The notes beneath the pieces are model-generated. The model was not told where the DNA came from. It ran no database searches and was given only the letters and a program-made list of their open reading frames with translations. A DNA stretch of 64,000 bases from Mesorhizobium sp. ES1-1 (lineage in GTDB: Bacteria > Pseudomonadota > Alphaproteobacteria > Rhizobiales > Rhizobiaceae), in contig NZ_JAIUGX010000005.1 of the NCBI RefSeq assembly GCF_020164785.1, positions 1 through 64,000 on the forward strand. Direction: 5' to 3'. The translations under genes and the position numbers were made by a program. Below are positions 31,674 through 42,767 of the stretch, one piece after another. How positions within the stretch are numbered: the stretch's first letter is position 1; every line of letters starts with the position of its first letter.

Positions 31674-31769
31674 GGGATATGTCCTTTCATTGTTGACTTC
31701 GCCCAAGACTACGCTTCCCAATTCATGATACTATCCGTTCAGTTTTGCATGACTTGATGAAGATATCCC

Positions 31770-32666
31770 ATGAATGGCAGGCCCGGACTCCCGGAGTTGA
31801 CGGCGCTCACCGCGATCGTCTCGCATCGCAGCTTTCGCAAGGCAGCCGACGATCTCGGGCTTTCCCCCTCGACGCTCAGCCACATGATGCGGACGCTGGA
31901 GCGGGACATCGGCGTGCGCCTGCTCAACCGCACGACGCGCAGCGTGGCACCCACCGAGGCAGGCGAGCGGCTGGTCACGCGCTTGCAGCCGCTGCTGTCG
32001 GATATCGATGCGGCCCTGGCCGAGGTCGATGATCTTCGCGGCCTCGCGTCAGGCACGCTGCGGATCAACACCAGCGAGATCGGCGCCCGGCTGCTGCTCG
32101 GCTCCGTGGTGCCGGCATTTCTGGCGCGCTACCCGAAGCTCTCGCTCGATCTCGTCACCGAGGGCAGGCTGGTCGATATCGTCGCCGAAGGCTTCGACGC
32201 CGGCATCCGCCTGGGCGAGGCCGTGCCACGGGACATGATCGCCGTGCGCTTCGGCGGGCCGGCACGCTTCATTGCCGTCGCATCGCCGGCCTACCTTGCC
32301 GGTCGACCGGCTCCGAAGGTGCCGGATGATCTGAGGGCTCACACCTGCATCCGGTTCCGGCTGCCGAGCGGCAAGCTCTATCGATGGGAGTTCGAAAGAC
32401 ATGGCCAGGAGATCGCCATCGATGTCCCCGGCGCACTGACGCTGGACACGATGGAGCTGATGGCCGAGGCGGCCGCCCGCGGCATGGGGATCGCCTATCT
32501 CTCGGACAAAGCCGCGAAGCCGTATTTCGAGCGGGGCGAGCTCGTTCAGGTGCTCGACGACTGGTCTCCGCCCATTCCCGGCCTGTTCCTCTATTATCCA
32601 GGCCACCGGCTGGTGCCGCCGGCGCTTCGCGCCTTCATCGATGTGTTGAAGGAGGCGAAGGGATAA
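31770..32666 (+). CDS. LysR-family regulator beside SDR
   Basis: A 298-residue regulator. The HTH is [35 protein letters not shown] with [15 protein letters not shown], the signature of the DsdC/GcvA-like group that often controls oxidoreductases or exporters. The effector domain starts at about 90. It is divergent from the SDR gene with 96 bp between, so autorepression and SDR control are likely. Signal unknown. Confidence 0.9.
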   Translation: MNGRPGLPELTALTAIVSHRSFRKAADDLGLSPSTLSHMMRTLERDIGVRLLNRTTRSVAPTEAGERLVTRLQPLLSDIDAALAEVDDLRGLASGTLRINTSEIGARLLLGSVVPAFLARYPKLSLDLVTEGRLVDIVAEGFDAGIRLGEAVPRDMIAVRFGGPARFIAVASPAYLAGRPAPKVPDDLRAHTCIRFRLPSGKLYRWEFERHGQEIAIDVPGALTLDTMELMAEAAARGMGIAYLSDKAAKPYFERGELVQVLDDWSPPIPGLFLYYPGHRLVPPALRAFIDVLKEAKG

Positions 32667-32673
32667 GAGCCGA

Positions 32674-33858
32674 CTACTCCGCCAGGGCCGGCTGCGGCGG
32701 CGTCGCTTTTGCGCGCCCCTCCCAGATATAGGAGGCCAGCGCCACCACGACTGCAACCAGCATGGCGATGGCGCCCAGCATCGGCAGGCTGCGGTAGCCA
32801 TAGCCGGCATTCAGCATCGCGGCGCCTAGCGAGGCTGCCAGCGCGATGCCGACATTGAAGCCCGACGGGATCAACGACGAGGCCAGGTTGGAGGCATCCG
32901 CCGTCCAGGACAGGATGCGGGTCTGGATCGGGGTGCCGATGGCGAAGTTGAGGCCGCCCCAGACGGTGATCGCCGCGACCATCGGCACAGGGTAGGGGCT
33001 GACGGCATAGATGACGGCGAGTGTGGCTGCCTGCAGGGCAAGCATGATGATCAATGACGGCATCAGCTTCCAGTCGGAGAGCCTGCCGCCCAGGAAGACG
33101 CCAAGCGTGGCGCCGACACCGTTGAGCAGCAGCACCCATGGCACGAGATCCTCGTCCAGCCCGGTCACCTCCAGCAAGGTCGGGGTGATGTAGGTGAACA
33201 GGCCGAACTGGCCGATCATCAGCATCAGCATGAGGATCAGCGAGGTCCACACCTGCTGGCGCGCCAGCACGCGGACCTCGCTGGCGAAGGCGGCGGGCTT
33301 TGCCTGACATCCCGTTGTGCGCGGCAGCAGGATCGCCATGGCCAGCGTTGCCGCCACGCCCAGTCCGCACATCACCCAGAAGGTGGCACGCCAGCCCCAG
33401 ATGGTGCCGATCGCGGTGCCGGCGGGCACGCCGATGACGTTGGAGACGGTGAGGCCGGACAGGATGATCGCCACCGCCATGCCGCGCTGGTCTTGGCGCA
33501 CCAGGCCGACGGCAACCACCATGGCGATGCCGAAATAGGCCCCATGCGCAACCGCCACGGCAATGCGCAACAGCAGCATCGAGGTGAAATCCGGCGCCAG
33601 CGCGCAGGCCGCCTGGCCGATGGTGAAGGCGATGGCGAGCCCGAGCAGCAGGGTCTTGCGCGACAGCGATTTGGTGGCAAGCGTCAGCAGCGGGCCGCCG
33701 ATGGCGATGCCGCAGGCATAGCCCGAAACAAGATAGCCCGATGTCGGAACGGAAACGCCAAGCCCCTGCGCCACCTGCGGCAGCACGCCGGCTATGACGA
33801 ATTCGGTGGTGCCGAAGGCGAAGGCAGCAATGAACAGGGCGATGAGCGGCAGCGACAT
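32674..33858 (-). CDS. MFS transporter (AraJ/NepI-like DHA1)
   Basis: A 394-residue inner-membrane protein with 12 helices, starting MSLPLIALFIAAFAFGTTEFVIAGVLP, typical of the DHA1 group of sugar, purine or drug efflux carriers. The loop after helix 2 is LATKSLSRKTLLLGL, a weak motif A. The gene is convergent with the LysR gene, 7 bp apart, and not obviously regulated by it. The ribosome site is weak. Substrate unknown. Confidence 0.88.
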   Translation of the reverse strand: MSLPLIALFIAAFAFGTTEFVIAGVLPQVAQGLGVSVPTSGYLVSGYACGIAIGGPLLTLATKSLSRKTLLLGLAIAFTIGQAACALAPDFTSMLLLRIAVAVAHGAYFGIAMVVAVGLVRQDQRGMAVAIILSGLTVSNVIGVPAGTAIGTIWGWRATFWVMCGLGVAATLAMAILLPRTTGCQAKPAAFASEVRVLARQQVWTSLILMLMLMIGQFGLFTYITPTLLEVTGLDEDLVPWVLLLNGVGATLGVFLGGRLSDWKLMPSLIIMLALQAATLAVIYAVSPYPVPMVAAITVWGGLNFAIGTPIQTRILSWTADASNLASSLIPSGFNVGIALAASLGAAMLNAGYGYRSLPMLGAIAMLVAVVVALASYIWEGRAKATPPQPALAE

Positions 33859-33967
33859 GAAACGGCCTTGGCTGGGAACGGCCTCAAACCACGGATGGAT
33901 GCGGGGAGCAATCCAGAAATTTTGGACGCGGGTTTAGGTTTTCTTGAGTGGAGGAGTGCGAGGCAGT

Positions 33968-34010
33968 GACGAGCCAATCTCCCCCTTCGTCGAGGAGATT
34001 GGCAGCTTCG
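33968..34010. repeat. Fragment related to repeat family B
   Basis: A stem formed by CCAATCTCCCCC and GGAGATTGG, continuing with CAGCTTC, matches in reverse the GAAGCTGCCAATCTCC junction of the element at 7139-7297. Only one short part is present, in the gap between the MFS and Na/Pi genes. Confidence 0.5.
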
Positions 34011-34015
34011 ATGCC

Positions 34016-35680
34016 TCAGCCGACCTTCAGCCGGGAACCGGTCAACAGGCCGCGCTCTTCGAGGACGGGATAGGCCATCGATGCGAGCAGGGAGTTGATC
34101 TGCTTGAGGTCGCGAATGGTGTCGAGATGGATCGAACTGGTTTCGACGCTTCTGGCGGTGCCGTCGCGCAGGCGCACGAAATGGCTGGCGCTGGTTTCCT
34201 TTTCGCGGGCGCGCAACTGGTCCTTCTCGAGCACAAGCTGGCGCGCGGTCTCGGGATCGCGTGACACCAGGACGTTGAAGGCAAGCCGCGCATTGGCCAG
34301 CACCGAGCCGTGGAAGGCGAGCAGCTCGCTCCAGCCCTCTTCGGTGAATTCCAGCCCGCGCTCGAACTTCTTCTTCACATGCATCAGCATGTTGCGAACG
34401 ATGATGTCGCCGACCTGCTCCAGCTTGACGCAGGCGCCGATCAATTCCTGGCAGCGCAGCGCCTCGTCCTCGCTCAGCGGGTTCCGGGTCAGCTTGGCGA
34501 GATAAAGTTTGATCGCCGCATGCTTGCGGTCGACGCGGTCGTCGAGCGCCGCCAGCGCCTTGATCTTGTCGGCGTCGGCGCTTTCGTAGAGCTCGATGAT
34601 GCGCTTGAGCATGATCTCGACTGTTTCGCAGACCCGCACCACTTCGCGCGTGGCGTTGGCCAAGGCCTGGCTTGGCATGTCGAGTGCGCTTTCGTTGAGC
34701 GCGGAGAGCTCGATGACGTCGAGCGAGGCGGCAGGCGCCGGCTTGGTGCCGAGCGCCACGATCCTTTCGGAGGCGCGATAGACGAGGCTGGCCAACGGCA
34801 GGCCGGCCAGCAGGATCAGCACGTTGAACAGGATGTGGGCGTTGACGATCTGGTCCGCCGCCGTGGTGCCCAGGAAGGCGAAGCTCGGCTTGGCGATCAT
34901 GACCAGGATCAGCATGACCAGGGAGCCGAGACCGCGCATCAGCAAATTGCCGATCGGCACGACGCGCACTTCGGGGCTCGACGAGCGCGTCAGCATCGGT
35001 GCGATGATCGAGGAGCCGAGATTGACGCCGAGGATGAGGACGACGCCGAGTTCCGGCGTGATCAAGCCACGGCCTGCCAGCGTCGCCATCAGCAGTACCG
35101 CCGCGATGCTCGACTGGAACAGCCAGGTGACGACGGCGGCCAGAAGATAGGCGGTGATGGAATCGCTTGAGAAGTAATTCAGGATTACCGGCAGCAACTG
35201 GCTGTTGCGCAACGGCTCCGACGCCTGGCCGATCATTTCCAGCGACAGGATCAAGAGGCCGATGCCGACCAGGATGCGGCCGGTCTGGCGCCAGTCGCGC
35301 CGCTCGGTGGCCATGAACATCACCGTGCCGGTGATCAGGCAGAGCGGCACCAGCAAGGTGAGATCGAAGGTCAGCAGCTTGACCACCAGGGCCGAGCCGA
35401 TCTCGGCGCCGCGCACGGCAAGTTGGCCGGCGGCGCCCGAGACGATGCCTGAACCGGCGAAGGAGCCGACCAGAAGCGTGACGGCGGTGGAGCTTTGCAA
35501 GGCGATGGCAAGCCCGGTGCCGGCCAGCACCGCCATGACCGGATTGCGCATGGTGGCGCGCAGGCGATGGCGCAGAACGTCGCCATAGGCGCGTTCGACG
35601 CCGGTCTTCACCATGCGTGTGGCAAACAGCATCAGCGCCACGGCGCCGGCCAGATGCAGGAGGACGACGGAGCCGCTCAT
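34016..35680 (-). CDS. Na/Pi cotransporter family protein with PhoU-like tail
   Basis: A 554-residue membrane protein of the NptA/PF02690 group. The first 320 residues hold two inverted-repeat transport units; the signature appears as LAIALQSSTAVTLLVGSFAGSG and again as TWLFQSSIAAVLLMATLAGRG, with the QSS ion-binding turn in each. The C-terminal 200 residues are helical and PhoU-like (ATREVVRVCETVEIMLKRII). It probably couples sodium to phosphate transport. Bacterial members can act in export or uptake. No pho box was recognised. Monocistronic. Confidence 0.9.
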   Translation of the reverse strand: MSGSVVLLHLAGAVALMLFATRMVKTGVERAYGDVLRHRLRATMRNPVMAVLAGTGLAIALQSSTAVTLLVGSFAGSGIVSGAAGQLAVRGAEIGSALVVKLLTFDLTLLVPLCLITGTVMFMATERRDWRQTGRILVGIGLLILSLEMIGQASEPLRNSQLLPVILNYFSSDSITAYLLAAVVTWLFQSSIAAVLLMATLAGRGLITPELGVVLILGVNLGSSIIAPMLTRSSSPEVRVVPIGNLLMRGLGSLVMLILVMIAKPSFAFLGTTAADQIVNAHILFNVLILLAGLPLASLVYRASERIVALGTKPAPAASLDVIELSALNESALDMPSQALANATREVVRVCETVEIMLKRIIELYESADADKIKALAALDDRVDRKHAAIKLYLAKLTRNPLSEDEALRCQELIGACVKLEQVGDIIVRNMLMHVKKKFERGLEFTEEGWSELLAFHGSVLANARLAFNVLVSRDPETARQLVLEKDQLRAREKETSASHFVRLRDGTARSVETSSIHLDTIRDLKQINSLLASMAYPVLEERGLLTGSRLKVG

Positions 35681-36063
35681 CGAAGCGTCCGAGCGCTGGT
35701 CGCCGCTCGGCTGCGGAGAGCGCGGCCGTCAGTGCGGAAGAGGGGGATTCGAATCATGGCGCTACAGTCGTGGATGGGTATCGGAACATTTTAGCCGGAT
35801 AATAATAATTTGTCGATTTCAAGGACCGCCGGCAGGCGACGGACGCTGTCGTGATATCGACGGACCATCCAGCAACCAGCAGAAGCGCGTCTTCTCAAGG
35901 TGGGCATCGGAGTCATGGCGAGCCCCTCAGCTGAACTTTGTCACGATGTTCAAATTCTTGAATTAAGTGGAGGATTTCATTACGAAATTGTAATGCTGAC
36001 GTTCAGTTTCGGTTCATCCGCCGGTTGCTATTTGTTGCGCATCGACAACCAAGGAGAGATTTC
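35681..36063. other. 383-bp intergenic region with palindrome before the rcnB-like gene
   Basis: No gene is seen. The last 90 bases are AT-rich and carry the dyad CATTACGAAATTGTAATG (35978-35995) with perfect 6-bp arms. Directly repeated TTCAG (36002-36006) and TTCAT (36013-36017) follow, spaced 11 bp, one helical turn, as seen at OmpR-type response-regulator sites. These are candidate control elements for the downstream gene. Confidence 0.45.
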
Positions 36064-36429
36064 ATGAAACGCATCATCCTGTCCACGCTCGCTTTTTCCA
36101 TGCTCGCCGCCACGTCGCTCACCGGCCAGGCAGCCCCGGTGAATGCCCCGGTCGCGCCGCGCTCCGACTACACCCAGGTCGACTGGAAAAAGCCTACCCA
36201 CAGGGACGTCAAGAGACACGTCATCAAGAAGAAGGTCGTCGTAAAGCGCAGCAACTGGCGCAATGGCCAGAGGTACTCGTCTTGGAAGCGCCACCAGCCG
36301 ATCCGCGACTATCACCGCTACGGTCTGCGTCGCCCGGGTCCCGGCCAGGAGTGGATCCGCGTCGGCAACGACTATGTGCTGGTCAGCATCGTCTCCGGCA
36401 TCATCTTCGGTGCGATCGCCGCGCGGTAG
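36064..36429 (+). CDS. RcnB-family small periplasmic protein
   Basis: A 121-residue exported protein. A signal peptide (MKRIILSTLAFSMLAATSLTGQA) is followed by a basic region rich in Lys, Arg and aromatic residues, then the family block RHQPIRDYHRYGLRRPGPGQEW, IRVGNDYVLVSIVSG and a hydrophobic end GIIFGAIAAR. RcnB in E. coli influences nickel/cobalt efflux, but many rhizobial members are envelope proteins of unknown role. A strong terminator follows, so it is monocistronic. Upstream dyads suggest specific regulation. Confidence 0.85.
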   Translation: MKRIILSTLAFSMLAATSLTGQAAPVNAPVAPRSDYTQVDWKKPTHRDVKRHVIKKKVVVKRSNWRNGQRYSSWKRHQPIRDYHRYGLRRPGPGQEWIRVGNDYVLVSIVSGIIFGAIAAR

Positions 36430-36450
36430 TTTTCGCTACACGCCGGACAT

Positions 36451-36484
36451 GGGAGGCGGCCAGCAATGGCCGCCTCCTTGCTTT
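36451..36484 (+). terminator. Terminator of the rcnB-like gene
   Basis: GGAGGCGGCC (36452-36461) pairs perfectly with GGCCGCCTCC (36468-36477) around a six-base loop, followed by TTGCTTTT. It isolates the small gene from dnaG. Confidence 0.8.
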
Positions 36485-36569
36485 TGCCCTGTGGAAACCG
36501 GGTATGGCCCGTATTGGGGGTCGTCGGATTTGGCGCGCATGATTATATGGGTGGCAAACGAGTTGCCCA

Positions 36570-38516
36570 ATGCGCTTTCCACCCGCCTTCCTCGACGAGA
36601 TACGCGACCGCGTGCCGATTTCATCGGTCATCGGCCAGCGCGTTGCGTGGGACAGGAAGAAGACCAACGCGCCGCGCGGCGACTACTGGGCCTGCTGCCC
36701 CTTCCACGGCGAGAAAAGCCCCTCCTTCCACTGCGAGGACAAGAAGGGCCGCTACCATTGCTTCGGCTGTTCCGTGTCGGGCGATCATTTCAAGTTCCTT
36801 ACCGAACTCGACGGAATGAGCTTCCCGGAGGCGGTCGAGAAGATCGCCGACATGGCCGGCGTACCGATGCCGGTGCGCGATGCGCAGGAGGAGCGGCGCG
36901 AGAAAGAGCGCGCCAGCCTGACCGACGTCATGGAGATGGCGACCGCCTTCTTCCAGGACCGGTTGCAGGGGCCTGAGGGGGCAAAGGCGCGCGCCTATCT
37001 GCGCGACCGAGGGTTGACGCCGGCGACGCAGCAGTCGTTCCGGCTGGGCTACGCGCCTGACAGCCGCAACGCGCTGAAGGAGCATCTGGCGGCCAGGGGC
37101 GTGCCGAAGGCCGATATCGAGGCGTGCGGTCTGGTACGGCATGGCGATGACATCCCGGTTTCCTACGACTGGTTCCGCGACCGCATCATGTTCCCGATTC
37201 CGGATTCGCGCGGCAAGATCATCGCCTTCGGCGGCCGGGCGCTGGCGCCGGACGCGCTGGCCAAATACATGAACTCGCCGGACACGGAGCTCTTCCACAA
37301 GGGCAATGTGCTCTACAATTTCGCCCGCGCCAGAAAGGCGCTGGCAAAGGGCGGCACGGTCATCGCGGTCGAAGGCTATATGGACGTGATCGCGCTGGCG
37401 CAGGCCGGTTTCGAGAATGTCGTTGCGCCGCTCGGCACCGCGCTCACCGAAAACCAGCTCGAACTGTTGTGGCGCATGGCGGCCGAGCCGACGCTTTGCT
37501 TCGACGGAGACAAGGCCGGACTGAAGGCTGCGTGGCGTGCCGCCGACATGGCGCTGCCTTCGGTGCAGGCCGGGCGCTCGGCGCGCTTCGCGCTGCTGCC
37601 CGAGGGCAAGGATCCCGACGATCTGGTCAAGGCCGAGGGACCGGACGCCTTCCGTCTGGTCCTGGCCGAGGCGCGGCCGCTGGCCGACCTGTTATGGATG
37701 CGCGAGACGGCCGGCGGTGTGTTCGACACGCCCGAGCGGCGGGCGGAACTCGAAAAGACGCTGCGGGAATTGACGAGCCGCATCCGCGACGAGAGCCTGC
37801 GCTACCACTATCAACAGGAAATGCGCGAGCGGGTGCTGAGCTTCTTCGGTGCGCAGCGCGGCGCGCGGCAAGGCCGTCCGGGCGGACGCCAGGACTGGCG
37901 CCCTGGCCAGGGCAAGGCCGCCGCGCCCGGCGGACAGTTCGCCAAGGCCGGCGGCGGGCGCACCGCGATCACCGAAAGCCTCGGCCGTTCAGCGCTGGTC
38001 AAGCGCGGCAGCGAGGGCATGTCGGTGCGCGAGGCGACGATCATCGTGGCGCTGATCAACCATCCGGCGCTGATCGACGAGAATTTCGCCCATGTCGAGT
38101 TCCTCGACCTCGCCAATTCCGATCTCAGGAGGCTGCACGCCGCGATCCTCGACGCGATGGCGCATGACACTGCCGATGACCGGGAGGCCGTGATCGCGAC
38201 AATAGCGCGCGCCGGCTGCATGGAGATCTGGGAGCGGGCGGTCGGGCTGATCAGGCGGGCGCGGCAATGGCCGGCGCTCGAGGATGCCGCCCTTGACGAT
38301 GCCCGCGACGCCCTGAACCAGGCGCTGCACTTGCAGCGCAGCGCGCGCACCTTACATAAGGAACTGAAAGAGGCGGAGGCGGCGATGGATGCGGATCCGT
38401 CGGATGAAGTCTTCCGCCATATCGTAGAGATCCAGGCCCAGTTGGATGACGTGCAGGCAAAGGAAGCGCTGATCGAAGGATTTGGCGTGTCCTCCGGCAG
38501 GGGCGGCCGGGCCTGA
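36570..38516 (+). CDS. dnaG: DNA primase
   Basis: A 648-residue replication primase that makes RNA primers at the fork. The N-terminal zinc-binding CHC2 domain has CCPFH (about 42-46) and YHCFGC (62-67). A catalytic core follows, with the TOPRIM motifs VIAVEGYMDVIAL and LCFDGDKAGLKAA providing the acidic metal ligands. A Gly/Arg/Gln-rich linker (about 425-460) leads to the C-terminal helicase-binding domain. Length is typical for rhizobia. The ATG at 36570 has only a weak ribosome site, consistent with low expression of primase. rpoD follows after 515 bp. Confidence 0.96.
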   Translation: MRFPPAFLDEIRDRVPISSVIGQRVAWDRKKTNAPRGDYWACCPFHGEKSPSFHCEDKKGRYHCFGCSVSGDHFKFLTELDGMSFPEAVEKIADMAGVPMPVRDAQEERREKERASLTDVMEMATAFFQDRLQGPEGAKARAYLRDRGLTPATQQSFRLGYAPDSRNALKEHLAARGVPKADIEACGLVRHGDDIPVSYDWFRDRIMFPIPDSRGKIIAFGGRALAPDALAKYMNSPDTELFHKGNVLYNFARARKALAKGGTVIAVEGYMDVIALAQAGFENVVAPLGTALTENQLELLWRMAAEPTLCFDGDKAGLKAAWRAADMALPSVQAGRSARFALLPEGKDPDDLVKAEGPDAFRLVLAEARPLADLLWMRETAGGVFDTPERRAELEKTLRELTSRIRDESLRYHYQQEMRERVLSFFGAQRGARQGRPGGRQDWRPGQGKAAAPGGQFAKAGGGRTAITESLGRSALVKRGSEGMSVREATIIVALINHPALIDENFAHVEFLDLANSDLRRLHAAILDAMAHDTADDREAVIATIARAGCMEIWERAVGLIRRARQWPALEDAALDDARDALNQALHLQRSARTLHKELKEAEAAMDADPSDEVFRHIVEIQAQLDDVQAKEALIEGFGVSSGRGGRA

Positions 38517-39031
38517 GCATATTGGAAACGCGAAACGTTTGCGCAGGAAGATCATGCGCAAAGCACAAGAACGCCGGAGAACTTTACCGGCCTGGAAGGG
38601 CGCAAAGGCTTCGGTACGCGAGCAAAAGCGTCAAGACGTCGTCGGGCTTTTGGACGCCGCGAAGCGGGCTAAGTCGGGTAATTGATTCGCTTTTTTCATG
38701 CGAATCATGCGAGAGGCGCTTGACCTTCTGGCAGAATGGCGGAATCAGGACGATTCGAAACGTTAACCCGAACCCGCGTCGACGGGAAACAAGCGATGTG
38801 AGGAACTGATCACTGGACAGGCACGATGCCTGCCACAGATATCAGGGTTAATCTGGACTTAATGCATGTCGCCCAAGAGTGGAACCCGGTTTTGGGGCAA
38901 CGGTATGCACCAGGCAAAGTCAATGCGGTTACTGGCCCGGTGAAGCGCGTTTCATAAGCGAGCCCATCCGGTTTGACTGGTCCGACAGCTTACGCGGCTT
39001 CGATAGCAGCCGCTTGGAGAAGATAAAAATT
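38517..39031 (+). promoter_or_regulatory. dnaG-rpoD intergenic region with candidate rpoD promoter
   Basis: No convincing gene lies in this 515-bp stretch. CTTGAC at 38719-38724 and GAATCA at 38742-38747, 17 bp apart, resemble an alphaproteobacterial housekeeping promoter. A 6-bp hairpin CAGGCA/TGCCTG lies near 38818-38832. A ribosome site, GGAGAAG, precedes rpoD. The length suggests rpoD has its own promoter(s). Confidence 0.4.
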
Positions 39032-41056
<2,025 letters not shown>

Positions 41057-41079
41057 GGTTTTCGAGTTCTAAAGATCAA

Positions 41080-41104
41080 GGGCGCTCGTCGAGGCGCCCT
41101 TTTT
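41080..41104 (+). terminator. Rho-independent terminator of rpoD
   Basis: GGGCGC (41080-41085) and GCGCCC (41094-41099) form the stem around an eight-base loop, followed at once by TTTTT. Confidence 0.9.
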
Positions 41105-41147
41105 CATTTGAGCGTGGCCCCGCGCCATGCCGTGGTAGGATGCAGAT

Positions 41148-42212
41148 ATGTCGCAATCGCATTCTCACTCCCATCTGTGGCCCGGCGTGCCGCTTGCGCT
41201 TGGCTCGGCCGCGCTGTTCGGGGCGACGCCGCCGCTCTCCAAGCTGCTGCTTGTTACGGTCAATCCGTTCATGCTTGCCGGCCTGCTCTATCTTGGCGCC
41301 GGTGTTGGCCTTGCCTTGTATCGCCTGCTTCGGGGCAAGCAGGCCATGGACGGCGAAGCGCAACTGAGGAGCGGGGATATTCCCTGGCTCGCCTTAGCGA
41401 TCGGCATGGGTGGTGTCGTCGCGCCCGTGCTGCTGATGTACGGCCTCAGCCTCAACACGGCATCCAGTTCTGCATTGCTGCTTAACGTGGAAGGGCTGGC
41501 AACGATGGCAATCGCCTGGCTTGCCTACCGCGAAAATGTCGATCGCCGCCTGCTGTTCGGCGCTTTTGCCATTCTAGCCGGCGCGGTGCTGCTATCGTGG
41601 GATGGCAATGGCGTTGCCCTCAATCCGGGCGCCCTGCTGGTGGTGGGAGCCTGTGTGGCATGGGGGATCGATAACAATTTCACCCGCATGATCTCGGCGA
41701 CCGACCCGGTGGTGGTCGCCATGCTCAAGGGTCTGGTGGTGGGCGTCGTCAATGTCGGGCTGGCGCTTGCCGACGGCGCATCTTTTCCCGCGGCGTCGAT
41801 CGTCGCTGCGACCGCGGCCGTCGGCTTCCTCGGCATCGGCGTCAGCCTGGTGATGTTCATCCTGGCGTTGCGCCATCTCGGCACCGCGCGGACCGGGGCC
41901 TATTATTCGCTGGCGCCGTTTATCGGCGCGCTGCTGGCGATCGCCATCCTTGGCGATTCCGTCACGGTCAAGCTGGCGATGGCCGGATTCCTGATGGGTG
42001 TCGGTTTGTGGCTGCATCTGTCGGAGCGCCATGAGCATGAGCACGACCACGAGACACTGGAACACGAGCACAGCCATGTGCATGACGAGCACCACCAGCA
42101 CCATCATGACGGCCCGGTCAGCGAACCGCATTCGCATTGGCACCGGCATGCTCCGATGCGCCACCGGCATCCGCACTATCCAGACCTGCACCATCGGCAT
42201 GGCCACGGCTGA
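41148..42212 (+). CDS. EamA/DMT transporter with His-rich tail
   Basis: A 354-residue inner-membrane protein. Ten hydrophobic helices make two EamA repeats (GSAALFGATPPLSKLLL at the start of the first, VGACVAWGIDNNFTR in the second). The ends are unusual: MSQSHSHSH at the N-terminus, and about 60 C-terminal residues dominated by His, Glu and Asp, for example HEHEHDHETLEHEHSHVH, with many HxH repeats to the last residue. Such tails bind Zn, Ni or Co in known metal carriers, so a metal-related export or sensing role is inferred. The next gene starts 3 bp after its stop. Confidence 0.88.
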   Translation: MSQSHSHSHLWPGVPLALGSAALFGATPPLSKLLLVTVNPFMLAGLLYLGAGVGLALYRLLRGKQAMDGEAQLRSGDIPWLALAIGMGGVVAPVLLMYGLSLNTASSSALLLNVEGLATMAIAWLAYRENVDRRLLFGAFAILAGAVLLSWDGNGVALNPGALLVVGACVAWGIDNNFTRMISATDPVVVAMLKGLVVGVVNVGLALADGASFPAASIVAATAAVGFLGIGVSLVMFILALRHLGTARTGAYYSLAPFIGALLAIAILGDSVTVKLAMAGFLMGVGLWLHLSERHEHEHDHETLEHEHSHVHDEHHQHHHDGPVSEPHSHWHRHAPMRHRHPHYPDLHHRHGHG

Positions 42213-42214
42213 GG

Positions 42215-42610
42215 ATGATGCCCGAGCAAGAGAGCAGTCCTGATCTGACCGTCTGGTACAACACGCGATGCCCGGTCTGCAACGCCGGCATCGGTCGGCA
42301 GAAGCGGCGGCTTCTCACAGCCATACGGGCCGGTCGGATTGAATTTCGCGACATCAATCTGGAGCCGGCAGCCCTTGCCCGTTTTGGCGCCTCGCTGGAG
42401 GATATACGCCGGCGACTTCATGCGACAGATGGGCAGGGCCGCCTGCTGGCCGGCGCCGATGTGGCGATCGCGGTCTGGGAGGCCACGCCGGGCGAGAGCT
42501 GGCTGGCATCCCTGTTCGGCAATCCGATCGCATTGCCGCTGACCCGCTTTGCCTATGATCGTTTTGCCGCCCTGCTCTACGCCTGGAACCGGCGCCAAGG
42601 CCGCTGGTGA
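42215..42610 (+). CDS. DCC-family thiol-disulfide oxidoreductase-like protein (DUF393)
   Basis: A 131-residue soluble protein. The thioredoxin-like DCC motif appears as WYNTRCPVCNAG with Cys19 and Cys22, followed by FRDINLEP and a C-terminal helical part. The family is predicted to act in thiol-disulfide exchange, but its partners are mostly unknown. Start is ATG at 42215 or 42218, with GAGG nearby inside the end of the EamA gene, so the two are translationally coupled. Proximity to a His-rich transporter fits a metal or redox context. Confidence 0.82.
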   Translation: MMPEQESSPDLTVWYNTRCPVCNAGIGRQKRRLLTAIRAGRIEFRDINLEPAALARFGASLEDIRRRLHATDGQGRLLAGADVAIAVWEATPGESWLASLFGNPIALPLTRFAYDRFAALLYAWNRRQGRW

Positions 42611-42683
42611 TCCTGCCTGTCGCGTAGCGCGTCCTTCTCGAAAAGCAGTTGCACCCCTTCCGCTAGGGGAGCGTCGAAGATCA

Positions 42684-42749
42684 GATACATCGTAAGATAT
42701 ATCTTGACTCGTCGACTGTACTTCCCTAATTGAGATATATCGTAAGATA
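42684..42749 (+). promoter_or_regulatory. PadR promoter flanked by duplicated operators
   Basis: GATACATCGTAAGATA (42684-42699) and GATATATCGTAAGATA (42734-42749) differ at one base and lie 50 bp apart. Between them sits TTGACT (42704-42709), 17 bp, TAATTG (42727-42732). Two repressor sites bracketing a promoter fit autorepression with possible DNA looping. Confidence 0.65.
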
Positions 42750-42767
42750 CAACTCAAGGAGAAACTC

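Noticed and set aside
35613..35966. Open frame of 117 codons upstream of the rcnB-like gene
   Set aside because: It starts inside the Na/Pi gene on the opposite strand and has no protein-like composition.
38522..38809. Possible 95-residue protein between dnaG and rpoD
   Set aside because: Composition is not protein-like (many Arg, Ser and Cys, no hydrophobic core) and it overlaps the candidate promoter.
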